Assembly (NCBI GenBank): GCA_910585405.1 | Contig: CAJUDO010000020.1 | Location: forward strand, 1 to 58,970 | Direction: 5' to 3' | Length of the DNA stretch: 58,970 nt | DNA from: an uncultured Peptococcaceae bacterium | GTDB lineage: Bacteria > Bacillota > Peptococcia > Peptococcales > Peptococcaceae | In this document: positions 50,809 to 58,931 of the stretch, piece after piece | How positions within the stretch are numbered: the stretch's first letter is position 1 | How the letters are laid out: every line of letters begins with the position of its first letter | Notes under the pieces: model-generated | The model's database searches: none | What the model was told of the DNA's origin: nothing | The model's input: only the letters and a program-made list of their open reading frames with translations | Made by a program: the position numbers and the translations under genes

Positions 50809-51246
50809 ATGAAATGGTTTGATGTGTTGGACAATCGGGTTTTGCAGGCGGCACTGTTTGCCTGGCTGATTGCCCAGTGCTTGAAGGTGATTCTTGTATT
50901 TTGGAAGGAAAAACGGTTGGACTGGAGCAGAATGTTAGGTTCAGGAGGAATGCCCAGCGCTCATTCTGCTTTTGTTGTAGCGATGGCTGCTTCTGTAGGA
51001 AAATATACAGGTCTGTCCAGCGTTTCCTTTGCTATTGCAGCAGTAGTAGCTTGCGTGGTGATGTATGACGCGGCCAATGTGCGGTGGGAAGCGGGAAAGC
51101 AGGCAGAGCTCTTGAATCGGATTGTGATGGATATTTATCGTGATAATCATTTAGATCAGGAAAAATTGAAAGAACTGTTGGGACATACGCCGGTGGAAGT
51201 GGCGGCAGGTGCTTTGCTGGGCATTGCCGTGGGCGTATGTGTGTAG
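50809..51246 (+). CDS. DUF212 divergent PAP2-family membrane protein
   Basis: A 145-residue membrane protein of the YuiD/DUF212 family. KRLDWSRMLGSGGMPSAHSAFVVAMAASVG carries the PAP2-like SGGMPSAHSA motif; YDAANVRWEAGKQAELLNRI is also typical. Three to four membrane segments are visible. The function is unknown; a phosphatase on a lipid phosphate is often proposed. It lies between ispA and dxs, both making isoprenoid precursors, which makes a polyprenyl-phosphate substrate plausible. ATG 50809 is preceded by GAAGGGAG. Confidence 0.9.
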   Translation: MKWFDVLDNRVLQAALFAWLIAQCLKVILVFWKEKRLDWSRMLGSGGMPSAHSAFVVAMAASVGKYTGLSSVSFAIAAVVACVVMYDAANVRWEAGKQAELLNRIVMDIYRDNHLDQEKLKELLGHTPVEVAAGALLGIAVGVCV

Positions 51247-51266
51247 AGAAAAAGAAGGTGAAGCGT

Positions 51267-53150
51267 ATGCAATATTTACATCAGATAAAAACGCCAGAGG
51301 ATATCAAATCCTTGAAGATAGCAGAATTAAAGATCTTGGCGCAGGAAATCCGCAAGGAAATTATCAGCGTCGTATCGCAAAACGGCGGCCATCTGGCTCC
51401 AAATCTTGGCGCTGTAGAATTAACGCTGGCTCTGCACAGCGTATTTCATACGCCGGAGGATAAATTGATTTGGGATGTAGGACATCAGGCCTATGTGCAC
51501 AAATTATTGACAGGGCGTTATGAGCGATTTTCTACCATTCGTACCTACGGAGGGCTGTCGGGTTTTCCCAAACGCAGTGAAAGTGCACATGACGCTTTTG
51601 GTGCAGGGCATAGCAGCACATCCATTTCGGCAGCAGTAGGTATGGTCAAGGCCAGGGAGCTGCGAGGGGAAAAGCACAACGTCATTGCAGTCATTGGGGA
51701 TGGCGCGATGACCGGCGGCATGGCTTTTGAAGCCTTAGAAAATGCGGGACACTTAAATAGCAACCTGATTGTGGTTCTCAATGACAATGAGATGTCCATA
51801 GACCCCAATGTGGGCGCTATGGCAGAATATTTGAGCAGAGTGCGCAGCAATCCCTCTTACACAAAGAGTAAAGAGGACGTAGAGGAATTGTTGAAAAAAA
51901 TCCCCGCTATTGGAGATAAAATGTTCAAGGCGGCTGACCGTCTGAAGGATTCTCTGAAATACCTGTTAGTTCCCGGCGTATTATTTGAGGAATTTGGCTT
52001 TAAATATTATGGGCCGGTAAATGGACATGACTTATCAGCGCTTCTTACAGTATTAGATAATGTAAAGAATATGAATTGTCCGGTACTGGTGCATGTGGTG
52101 ACACAAAAGGGCAAAGGCTATGCGCCTGCGGAAAAAAATCCAGACCTGTTTCATGGTGTCGGTGCTTTTGATGTGCTGACTGGTCAGATCAAAAAGAAAA
52201 CAACCCTTCCCAGCTATACTTCTGTGTTTGGAAATACCTTGAGGGAGCTGGGCAAGGCTGATGAAAGCATAGTAGGAATTACGGCGGCTATGGGAAAGGG
52301 CACTGGCATTTGTATTTTTCAGGAGCAATTTCCGGAGCGCACCATCGATGTGGGTATTGCCGAGGAACATGCGGTGACCATGGCTGCCGCGATGGCTTTA
52401 GAGGGCTTCAAGCCGGTGGTGGCAATTTATTCTACCTTTTTGCAGCGGGCTTATGATCAGATTTTGCATGATGTGGCCTTGCAGAAAGCGCCGGTAGTAT
52501 TTTGTTTGGACCGCGCCGGAATTGTCGGAGATGATGGTCCTACCCATCATGGCGTATTTGACATCGCCTATTTGCGGCATATTCCCGGTATGATCTGTAT
52601 GGCGCCGAAGGATGAAAATGAATTGCGCCATATGTTGCATTCAGCCCTGCAATATCATGCGCCGGTGGCAATTCGTTATCCTCGCGGCGCCGGATTAGGC
52701 GTGGCGCAGGATGAAGTATTGCAGGTGCTGCCTGTAGGCAAAGGGGAAGTGCTGCAGGAGGGCGAGCGTGTTACGCTGTTGGCTTTGGGCAGTATGGTAG
52801 AAGTTGCGCGGCAGGTAGCACAGCGGCTGAAGGATGAAAAAAATATCACAGCTACCGTGATCAACGCCCGCTTTGTAAAGCCTCTGGATGAAACGCTGAT
52901 TCTCCAATATGGGCGGAATAGTCAGCTTTTGGTGACTTTAGAGGAACATAGCCTGGCCGGAGGCTTTGGCTCCGCTGTGCTGGAATTGCTGAACCAGGAA
53001 CAGGTGAACATCAGCAACGTGCTGCGCATCGGTATTGGAGATGAATTTGTACCTCATGGCAATACGGAACTGTTAAAGCAGCTGGCAGGGCTGGATGTCC
53101 AATCCATTACGGAAAAAATCAGCAGCCGTCTGGCAGAATTGCAGGTGTGA
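51267..53150 (+). CDS. dxs: 1-deoxy-D-xylulose-5-phosphate synthase
   Basis: A 627-residue thiamine-diphosphate enzyme joining pyruvate and glyceraldehyde 3-phosphate, the first step of the MEP isoprenoid pathway. ATG 51267 is preceded by GAAGGTGA; an in-frame GTG at 51237 overlaps the previous gene. Motifs: GGHLAPNLGAVELTLALH, WDVGHQAYVHKLLTGR, GDGAMTGGMAFEALENAG (thiamine diphosphate binding), HVVTQKGKGY and DVGIAEEHAVTMAAAMALEG. Normal length. Confidence 0.96.
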   Translation: MQYLHQIKTPEDIKSLKIAELKILAQEIRKEIISVVSQNGGHLAPNLGAVELTLALHSVFHTPEDKLIWDVGHQAYVHKLLTGRYERFSTIRTYGGLSGFPKRSESAHDAFGAGHSSTSISAAVGMVKARELRGEKHNVIAVIGDGAMTGGMAFEALENAGHLNSNLIVVLNDNEMSIDPNVGAMAEYLSRVRSNPSYTKSKEDVEELLKKIPAIGDKMFKAADRLKDSLKYLLVPGVLFEEFGFKYYGPVNGHDLSALLTVLDNVKNMNCPVLVHVVTQKGKGYAPAEKNPDLFHGVGAFDVLTGQIKKKTTLPSYTSVFGNTLRELGKADESIVGITAAMGKGTGICIFQEQFPERTIDVGIAEEHAVTMAAAMALEGFKPVVAIYSTFLQRAYDQILHDVALQKAPVVFCLDRAGIVGDDGPTHHGVFDIAYLRHIPGMICMAPKDENELRHMLHSALQYHAPVAIRYPRGAGLGVAQDEVLQVLPVGKGEVLQEGERVTLLALGSMVEVARQVAQRLKDEKNITATVINARFVKPLDETLILQYGRNSQLLVTLEEHSLAGGFGSAVLELLNQEQVNISNVLRIGIGDEFVPHGNTELLKQLAGLDVQSITEKISSRLAELQV

Positions 53151-53153
53151 ACG

Positions 53154-53954
53154 GTGACCAAAAAGAGACTGGATGTTGTTTTAGTAGAAAAAGGGCTGGC
53201 TGCCAGCAGAGAAAAAGCGAAAGCTTTGATTATGGCAGGTAAAGTTTTAGTGAATGAAAATAAAATTGACAAAGCGGGGACAGAGGTGGATTCGGAGCTG
53301 CCCATCCGTTTACTGGGGCAGGATATTCCCTATGTGAGCCGCGGAGGTTTGAAGCTGGAAAAGGCGCTGCAGGTTTTTCCAGTAGATTTGACGGGAACGG
53401 TTGTGGCAGATCTGGGCGCTTCCACCGGGGGCTTTGTGGACTGCGCTTTGCAGAACGGTGCCGCGAAGGTGTTTGCCATTGATGTAGGCTACAACCAATT
53501 GGATTGGAAACTGCGCACCGATGAGCGTGTAATCAGTATGGAAAAAACGAATGCCCGTTATTTAGAAGCGGATAGTTTGGGAGAGCAGGTGGACGTTGTG
53601 ACCACGGACGTATCCTTTATCTCTCTGGATAAGATTTTGCCGCCGGCCATGTCTTTCCTCAAGGATGGCGGTCATGTGCTGGCTTTGATCAAACCCCAGT
53701 TTGAAGCAGGACGGGAAAAGGTAGGCAAAAAAGGTGTGGTACGGGATACAGCGGTGCATCAGGAAGTAATAGAGAAAATTTTGCAGCTTTGCCGGGAGAT
53801 TGACTTGACAGTGTGGGGATTAGATTTTTCTCCAGTAAAGGGACCAGAGGGCAATATCGAATATCTTTTGTGGGGGAGAAAGGATTCCCATACTGATTTT
53901 ACAGCGGATGCAGTTGCTGTGGTAGCTGCTGCCCATGCGCAGTTGGATAAATGA
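53154..53954 (+). CDS. tlyA: TlyA-family S4/FtsJ rRNA 2'-O-methyltransferase
   Basis: A 266-residue protein with an N-terminal S4 RNA-binding domain (1-60, RLDVVLVEKGLAASREKAKALIMAGKVLVN) and an FtsJ-type methyltransferase domain with the SAM-binding ADLGASTGGFVDCALQNGA and catalytic-region DVVTTDVSFISLDKILPP. In Mycobacterium TlyA methylates 16S and 23S rRNA and makes cells sensitive to capreomycin. The start is GTG 53154, three bases after dxs. It overlaps the next gene by four bases. Confidence 0.93.
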   Translation: MTKKRLDVVLVEKGLAASREKAKALIMAGKVLVNENKIDKAGTEVDSELPIRLLGQDIPYVSRGGLKLEKALQVFPVDLTGTVVADLGASTGGFVDCALQNGAAKVFAIDVGYNQLDWKLRTDERVISMEKTNARYLEADSLGEQVDVVTTDVSFISLDKILPPAMSFLKDGGHVLALIKPQFEAGREKVGKKGVVRDTAVHQEVIEKILQLCREIDLTVWGLDFSPVKGPEGNIEYLLWGRKDSHTDFTADAVAVVAAAHAQLDK

Positions 53955-54559
53955 ACGGGAGTCTGCCAAATATGACAATGGGGAGCAGACAAATCCTGTT
54001 TGCGGCGCAAGAATCTATAGAACGCTTTTTATTTCAGTATCAATCCCAATTGGCTGTATGGGTCTTAGTTTTGTTGGCCTTTTTTACTGGCGCTTTGCTG
54101 TATCGCAGTTTGTGGATGCTTTGGCGGAGATGGCGTACCAACCTTCGCTTTCGACGAGGAGCTCAGGCGGAAAAACAGGCCGCGAAATTTTTAAGGCGCA
54201 GGGGATATAAAATTATCGCAGCGCAGTTGTCCGAACCGATTCTTATCTATGTAGACGGTGAGCCACAAAAAAGTATGGTACGTGCGGACTTTTTGGTTCG
54301 TCGCCGATGGAAAACCTACATTGTAGAAGTAAAGAGCGGCCAGCAGGGCACAGTGCGTTTGCCCAATGTACGGCGACAGTTACTGGAATACAAGTTAGTG
54401 TATCAACCGGATGGCATTTTGCTGTTGGACATGGAGCATCATAATTTACAGGAAATTCGTTTTGCTTATGGAGCGCAGCGGCGTAAAAAATGGCTGCGCA
54501 TCACTTTGCTGATTTTGGCGCTGGGCAGTCTGATATGGTGCCTTTGGCAATTTTTTTAG
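53951..54559 (+). CDS. Two-helix membrane protein with PD-(D/E)xK-like domain
   Basis: A 202-residue protein, ATG 53951 overlapping the tlyA stop (ATGA). One membrane segment lies at about 33-54 (QLAVWVLVLLAFFTGALLY) and one at the C-terminus (ITLLILALGSLIWCLWQFF). Between them is a basic soluble domain: RGAQAEKQAAKFLRRRGYKIIAAQ, ADFLVRRRWKTYIVEVKSGQQG. The order Glu, Asp, ExK is that of PD-(D/E)xK nucleases of the YraN/NERD kind, a domain of nucleic-acid cleavage enzymes. The two anchors would put the domain on the inner face of the membrane. I know of no characterised member with this layout. It is embedded in the housekeeping operon. Confidence 0.65.
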   Translation: MNGSLPNMTMGSRQILFAAQESIERFLFQYQSQLAVWVLVLLAFFTGALLYRSLWMLWRRWRTNLRFRRGAQAEKQAAKFLRRRGYKIIAAQLSEPILIYVDGEPQKSMVRADFLVRRRWKTYIVEVKSGQQGTVRLPNVRRQLLEYKLVYQPDGILLLDMEHHNLQEIRFAYGAQRRKKWLRITLLILALGSLIWCLWQFF

Positions 54560-54571
54560 GAGAATAAGACG

Positions 54572-55432
54572 ATGGAAGCAGTAAAAACAGTGGGATTAAT
54601 TATTAATATTTTCAAAAAACCTATTATTGAAATTGGTCTGCAGGTGATTCAATTACTGAATGCGCGGCAGGTGCGAACCATTGCTATAGGGGAAGAGGCG
54701 GAGGCATTGGGTCTGGCACCGACGGAGAAAGACGATTTTTGCCAGATGGCACAGGTCGTGCTGGTTATCGGCGGTGACGGTACTATGCTGCGCGCTGCCC
54801 GTACTGTCTACGGCAGGGAAATTGCCATTTTGGGCATCAACCAAGGATATTTGGGTTTTCTGACAGAAATTGAAGTGGAACAGCTGGCGGAAAGCTTGGA
54901 GCAATTGCTCCAAGGCGCGTACACTGTGGAGCGGCGTATGATGCTGACTGCGCAGGTGTATCGAAATGGCGTGTGCATTGCCGATGTCAGTGCGCTGAAT
55001 GATTTGGTCGTGACCAAAGGCGCGCTGTCCCGTATTATAAAAATGGAGCTCTACTTGGAGGACAAGCTGGTGGAGAAATATCACGGTGACGGTCTGATTT
55101 TTTCCACACCTACCGGTTCTACTGGTTATTCCTTATCGGCCAATGGTCCTATTGTATATCCCAATATGGATTTATGTATTGTCACGCCTATCTGTCCTCA
55201 TAGCTTGATTGCACGGCCTTTGATTTTTTCTCCAGAGCATACTCTAACTTTACGGTTGGATGCCAACAATGCGCCAGCGATGCTGACTGTGGACGGACAA
55301 AACGGCGTGGAGCTAAAACAGGGAGATTGGATTCAAATCAGCAAGGCAGAGCATGATACTTATCTGCTGGTTTTGGAAAAACGTAATTTCTTTGCTGTAC
55401 TGCGGGAAAAGTTAAAAGGTGTACAGGAATAA
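54572..55432 (+). CDS. nadK: NAD kinase
   Basis: A 286-residue kinase making NADP from NAD. Motifs GGDGTMLRAAR (the GGDGT signature), NDLVVTKGALSRIIKMELYL and FSTPTGSTGYSLSANGPIVYP are all present. ATG 54572 is preceded by AGGAG. It follows the membrane nuclease-like gene by 12 bases and precedes argR by 18 bases in the conserved tlyA-nadK-argR-recN order. Confidence 0.95.
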   Translation: MEAVKTVGLIINIFKKPIIEIGLQVIQLLNARQVRTIAIGEEAEALGLAPTEKDDFCQMAQVVLVIGGDGTMLRAARTVYGREIAILGINQGYLGFLTEIEVEQLAESLEQLLQGAYTVERRMMLTAQVYRNGVCIADVSALNDLVVTKGALSRIIKMELYLEDKLVEKYHGDGLIFSTPTGSTGYSLSANGPIVYPNMDLCIVTPICPHSLIARPLIFSPEHTLTLRLDANNAPAMLTVDGQNGVELKQGDWIQISKAEHDTYLLVLEKRNFFAVLREKLKGVQE

Positions 55433-55450
55433 ACGTGGATGGTGAGATAG

Positions 55451-55897
55451 TTGAAAACAAAACGTCATAGAAAAATTTTAGAGTTGATTAAGGAAAACGT
55501 AGTGGGCACGCAGGAAGAATTGGCTGATCTGTTAAAGCAGGATGGCTTTGCAGTGACCCAGGCTACAGTTTCCCGCGATATTAAAGAGCTGGCTCTGATC
55601 AAAATTCCCACAAGTGATGACCAGTATCGCTATGCACTGCCCATGGAGGTTGCAGTGTCGGAAACACGGCTGCGCTTTTTATTGAAGGAGTTTGTGCTGA
55701 ATTATGCTGCCAGTGAAAATATATTACTGGTGCGCACAGCGCCGGGCAATGCCAATGCAGTTGCTTCTGCCTTGGACAATGCGCAGTGGGGAGAAATTTT
55801 GGGCTCAGTGGCCGGCGATGACACAATTTTGGTAGTCGCCAGAAAAAAAGAAGACATCCCGTGTATTATTGAAAAACTGGAGTCTTATCTGGATTGA
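55451..55897 (+). CDS. argR: Arginine repressor ArgR
   Basis: A 148-residue arginine-dependent repressor. The start is TTG 55451, at KTKRHRKILELI, with GGTGAG before it; no ATG is in position. The winged-helix N-terminal domain has VGTQEELADLLKQDGFAVTQATVSRDIKEL, and the C-terminal oligomerisation domain has LLVRTAPGNANAVASALDN and VAGDDTILVVARK, which binds arginine. In this context it often also controls recN-linked genes; no arginine operon is near. Confidence 0.94.
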   Translation: MKTKRHRKILELIKENVVGTQEELADLLKQDGFAVTQATVSRDIKELALIKIPTSDDQYRYALPMEVAVSETRLRFLLKEFVLNYAASENILLVRTAPGNANAVASALDNAQWGEILGSVAGDDTILVVARKKEDIPCIIEKLESYLD

Positions 55898-55916
55898 GAA
55901 ATGGCAGGTGGAAAGT

Positions 55917-57605
55917 ATGCTTGTACGGCTGATGGTAAAAGATTTTGCGCTGATTCAGCATATTGAACTGGAGTTCGACAGTCGCTTTAATGTGCTAACC
56001 GGGGAAACCGGCGCAGGCAAGTCGATTATTGTAGATGCAGTATCCTTGTTGTTAGGTGCGCGCGCCAACAGCAAAGATATTCGGTTTGGCTGTGACAGGG
56101 CAATTGTGGAGGGGACTTTCACAGTGGGAGACCAGCCGCAGTTGTTGCAATTATTAGAAGATTTGGGTTGTGAACTGGATGAGGAACGACAGCTTATCCT
56201 GCGCCGCGAGCTGATGGCCAGCGGGAAAAATGTATGCCGTATGAATGACCGCAGCGTCACCTTGGCCACCTTTCGCCAGGTAGGGCAATTATTAATCAAT
56301 ATTTACGGTCAGCATGATTTTCAGGCGATTTCCAACAAAGACCATCATCTGGAATTGCTGGACAGTCTGGGCGACGCCGCCTTTCAAGAGGAAAAGGAGC
56401 AGACGGCAGAGGCATACCGGCAATGGGCTGAGATACAGCAAAAGAAAAGCGCTCTGCAAAAATCCTTGCAGGAACGGCAGGAACGACTGGAGTTTTTCCA
56501 ATTCAAATTGCGGGAGCTGGAAGAACTGCAGCTGACAGAAGGCGAAGAAGAAGCGTTGGAGCAGGAGCTGGCAGTGTTAGACAATTTTGAGAGGATTGTC
56601 TCAGTCACAGAAAAGACCTATCAAATGCTCTATGGCGACCGTCGCTCCGTCTATGCGCTGCTTACCGCTGCCGTGGATGGCATGCAGGGAATTGCCCAAT
56701 ATGACAGCCGTCTGGCAGAAATGACAGAAGGTCTGCAAAGTATGCTCTATATCGCGGAGGATTACGGCCTGACACTTTCCAGCTACGGCGACAAAGTGGA
56801 TTATGACGCCCAGCGTCGCGACCGGCTTAATGAACGTAAATATATCCTGGACAAGGCCAAACGCAAATATCATATGTCTATCGAGCAGCTCATTGCCGAG
56901 CAGGGACGGCTGCAGCAGGAAATCAACACTTTGGAGTGTGCAGATGAAGAATTGGAAACCTTGTCGCTGCTTTCGGCAGAAAAAGAAACGCATTATCGAC
57001 AGCTGGCGCTGCATTTGCGGGAAAAACGAAAAGAATTGGCAGTGCAGCTCACACAAGGCCTATTGGAACAACTGGCGCAGCTGGCCATGGACCATACCCG
57101 TTTTGAAGTAAGGTTTGCAGAAGCAGGCGCCGGGTTGCAGGGCATCGACCAGGTGGAATTTTTTATGTCAGCCAATCCTGGACAGCCTTTGCGGGAGTTG
57201 AGTGAAATTGCTTCTGGTGGGGAGATGTCCCGCATTATGTTGGCCTTCAAGACAGTTTTGGCGCAGCATGAAAGCATCGGCACGCTCATTTTCGACGAAA
57301 TTGATACAGGAATCGGCGGCAATATCGTGGTAAAGGTAGGCGAAAAACTGGTGGCAGTCAGCAGACATGCGCAGGTTATTTGCGTGACCCATTCGCCTCA
57401 GATTGCAGCGATGACCGACCGCCATTTTCAAATTCAGAAGCAGGTGGAAGACCAGCAGACCGTTACCCATGTTGCGGCGCTGGATGGAGAAGCAGAGATT
57501 CGAGAGCTGGCCCGCATGCTGGGCGGAGAAGAAGAATTTCAGCTGCATCATGCAGTGGAATTAAAACGCACGGCAAACCTCTACAAACAATCTTCTGATA
57601 AATGA
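55917..57605 (+). CDS. recN: DNA repair ATPase RecN
   Basis: A 562-residue SMC-like ATPase for double-strand-break repair. ATG 55917 is preceded by AGGTGG; the frame extends back into argR. It has Walker A LTGETGAGKSIIVDAVSLLLG, a central coiled coil (about 160-350), and the C-terminal ATPase half with ELSEIASGGEMSRIMLAFK, LIFDEIDTGIGGN and VICVTHSPQIAA. It ends the operon; the terminator at 57686 follows. In many Firmicutes spoIVB and spo0A come next, but not here. Confidence 0.96.
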   Translation: MLVRLMVKDFALIQHIELEFDSRFNVLTGETGAGKSIIVDAVSLLLGARANSKDIRFGCDRAIVEGTFTVGDQPQLLQLLEDLGCELDEERQLILRRELMASGKNVCRMNDRSVTLATFRQVGQLLINIYGQHDFQAISNKDHHLELLDSLGDAAFQEEKEQTAEAYRQWAEIQQKKSALQKSLQERQERLEFFQFKLRELEELQLTEGEEEALEQELAVLDNFERIVSVTEKTYQMLYGDRRSVYALLTAAVDGMQGIAQYDSRLAEMTEGLQSMLYIAEDYGLTLSSYGDKVDYDAQRRDRLNERKYILDKAKRKYHMSIEQLIAEQGRLQQEINTLECADEELETLSLLSAEKETHYRQLALHLREKRKELAVQLTQGLLEQLAQLAMDHTRFEVRFAEAGAGLQGIDQVEFFMSANPGQPLRELSEIASGGEMSRIMLAFKTVLAQHESIGTLIFDEIDTGIGGNIVVKVGEKLVAVSRHAQVICVTHSPQIAAMTDRHFQIQKQVEDQQTVTHVAALDGEAEIRELARMLGGEEEFQLHHAVELKRTANLYKQSSDK

Positions 57606-57685
57606 AGAAGACGCCGATAAATTTTCCCACAATAGGATTCCTGCACGACAGATAAAATGAAAATAAATCAGAACCATTTAGTCCT

Positions 57686-57722
57686 GCCGCTGTTCCACAT
57701 AAAAAGAAACAGCGGCGTTTTG
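57686..57722 (+). terminator. Intrinsic terminator after recN
   Basis: GCCGCTGTT (57686-57694) pairs with AACAGCGGC (57708-57716), followed by GTTTTGT. Confidence 0.75.
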
Positions 57723-57813
57723 TATTGTACTGATTCTCAAAAGTTAGAGCCAAAATCTAACCAGAGGGGGTCGGTATTTTTATTTGCAGTCGAAAAAATT
57801 TTTTCTGACAGGA

Positions 57814-57862
57814 TTGCTTTTTATTACGGTTAGTGATATATTTATTACAGTAATCGTAATAA
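57814..57862 (+). promoter_or_regulatory. Promoter and operator of the padR gene
   Basis: TTGCTT (57814-57819), 17 bases, TATATT (57837-57842). Two nested symmetric elements overlap it: TTATTACG (57821-57828) with CGTAATAA (57855-57862), and the palindrome ATTACAGTAAT (57844-57854). Such overlapping dyads suggest autorepression by PadR. Confidence 0.6.
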
Positions 57863-57874
57863 GGAGGGAAAATC

Positions 57875-58198
57875 ATGCGGGATCATACCAAAGGCGGCGC
57901 ACTCACCGAAGTGACTTTTTATATTTTGCTTGCGCTTTATACGCCGAAACACGGATATGCAGTTATGCAATTTATTGAAGAAAAGACAGGCGGGCGGCTT
58001 TCTTTGGGCGCAGGTACGCTGTATGGCGCATTGAACTCGCTGCTGGAAAAGGGTTGGATTGCGCCTTATGGGGACAGCGGGGACAGAAAGAAGGAATATC
58101 TCATTACCCTACAGGGGAAGAAGGTTGCGGAAAAAGAGCTGGCAAGGCTCAGGGAACTTGTAACCATTGCAAAGGAAATTGTTGGAGGTGCAGTATGA
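57875..58198 (+). CDS. PadR-family transcriptional regulator
   Basis: A 107-residue PadR regulator. ATG 57875 follows AAGGAGGG. The winged-helix signature LTEVTFYILLALYTPKHGYAVMQFIEEKTGGRLSLGAGTLYGALNSLLEKGWI (positions about 10-63) is clear; it is of the short (PadR-s2) form, binding DNA as a dimer. It sits over a dyad-rich promoter and overlaps the next gene by four bases, the usual PadR-DUF2812 pair. Confidence 0.93.
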   Translation: MRDHTKGGALTEVTFYILLALYTPKHGYAVMQFIEEKTGGRLSLGAGTLYGALNSLLEKGWIAPYGDSGDRKKEYLITLQGKKVAEKELARLRELVTIAKEIVGGAV

Positions 58199-58782
58199 GT
58201 AAAAAATATTATCGCTTTTTTGGCGGTCTGTTGAATGCACAGGCGCGTTGGCTGAACAAAATGTCCGCGAGAGGCTATCGCCTTGTCAGGACAGAAAAAC
58301 TGTTGTACGAGTTTGAAGCATGCCAACCCAATGAGGTAACATACTGCGTGGAGTTTGTCGGGCAGAAGTCCAGAGAACACGCAGAAGCCTATCGCGATTT
58401 TTTGGAAGAGATGGGCTACAAAGTATTTTATAAAAATATTAATCTCAATTATTCTATCGGCAAAGTGCGTTGGAGACCGTGGGCTGAAAAAGGTGGCCGG
58501 ATAGCGACAAACGCAAGTACCTTCAATCGCGAGCTACTGCTTGTAGAAAAAGAGAATGACGGAAAAGCGTTTGCGCTTCACACTTCCCATGAGGACAAAG
58601 AAAGCTATTACACCACATTGCGAAATCCTTGGCTTTTGTTGCTGATGATGCTTGCGGCATTTGCCGTCGCCAATGGCTCTGCCATTTTGAGTGTACTTGC
58701 AGTGATTTGTCTGCTTCCGATCCTGATATATCAGTCACAAATCTGGGCGAACAGACGGGAGGCAAGGACAAAAGAGTGGTGA
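58195..58782 (+). CDS. DUF2812 membrane protein
   Basis: A 195-residue protein. ATG 58195 overlaps the padR stop; the frame extends back to 58054 inside padR. The N-terminal soluble domain (KYYRFFGGLLNAQARWLNKMSARGYRLVRTE, about 3-33) is DUF2812 and is followed by a C-terminal hydrophobic pair (about 145-183). Function unknown; the pair is typically co-expressed with PadR and often near ABC exporters. None is adjacent in the window. Confidence 0.88.
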   Translation: MSKKYYRFFGGLLNAQARWLNKMSARGYRLVRTEKLLYEFEACQPNEVTYCVEFVGQKSREHAEAYRDFLEEMGYKVFYKNINLNYSIGKVRWRPWAEKGGRIATNASTFNRELLLVEKENDGKAFALHTSHEDKESYYTTLRNPWLLLLMMLAAFAVANGSAILSVLAVICLLPILIYQSQIWANRREARTKEW

Positions 58783-58891
58783 TGGCAGCGTGTGGGGCTC
58801 TTCTCTAACGCACTGTATAGCTGCGGTGATAATGTGAGTAGCTCTGTTTTAGGAAAAATGATAAAAATACTTTTATATTGGGCAAGAAAAG

Positions 58892-58916
58892 GGCGACAGC
58901 AAGGAGTGCTGCCGCC
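58892..58916 (+). terminator. Hairpin after the padR operon
   Basis: GGCGACAGCA (58892-58901) pairs with TGCTGCCGCC (58907-58916) with one mismatch; the tail TGCTTG is poor in T, so termination is uncertain. Confidence 0.4.
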
Positions 58917-58931
58917 TGCTTGTATGAAGAA

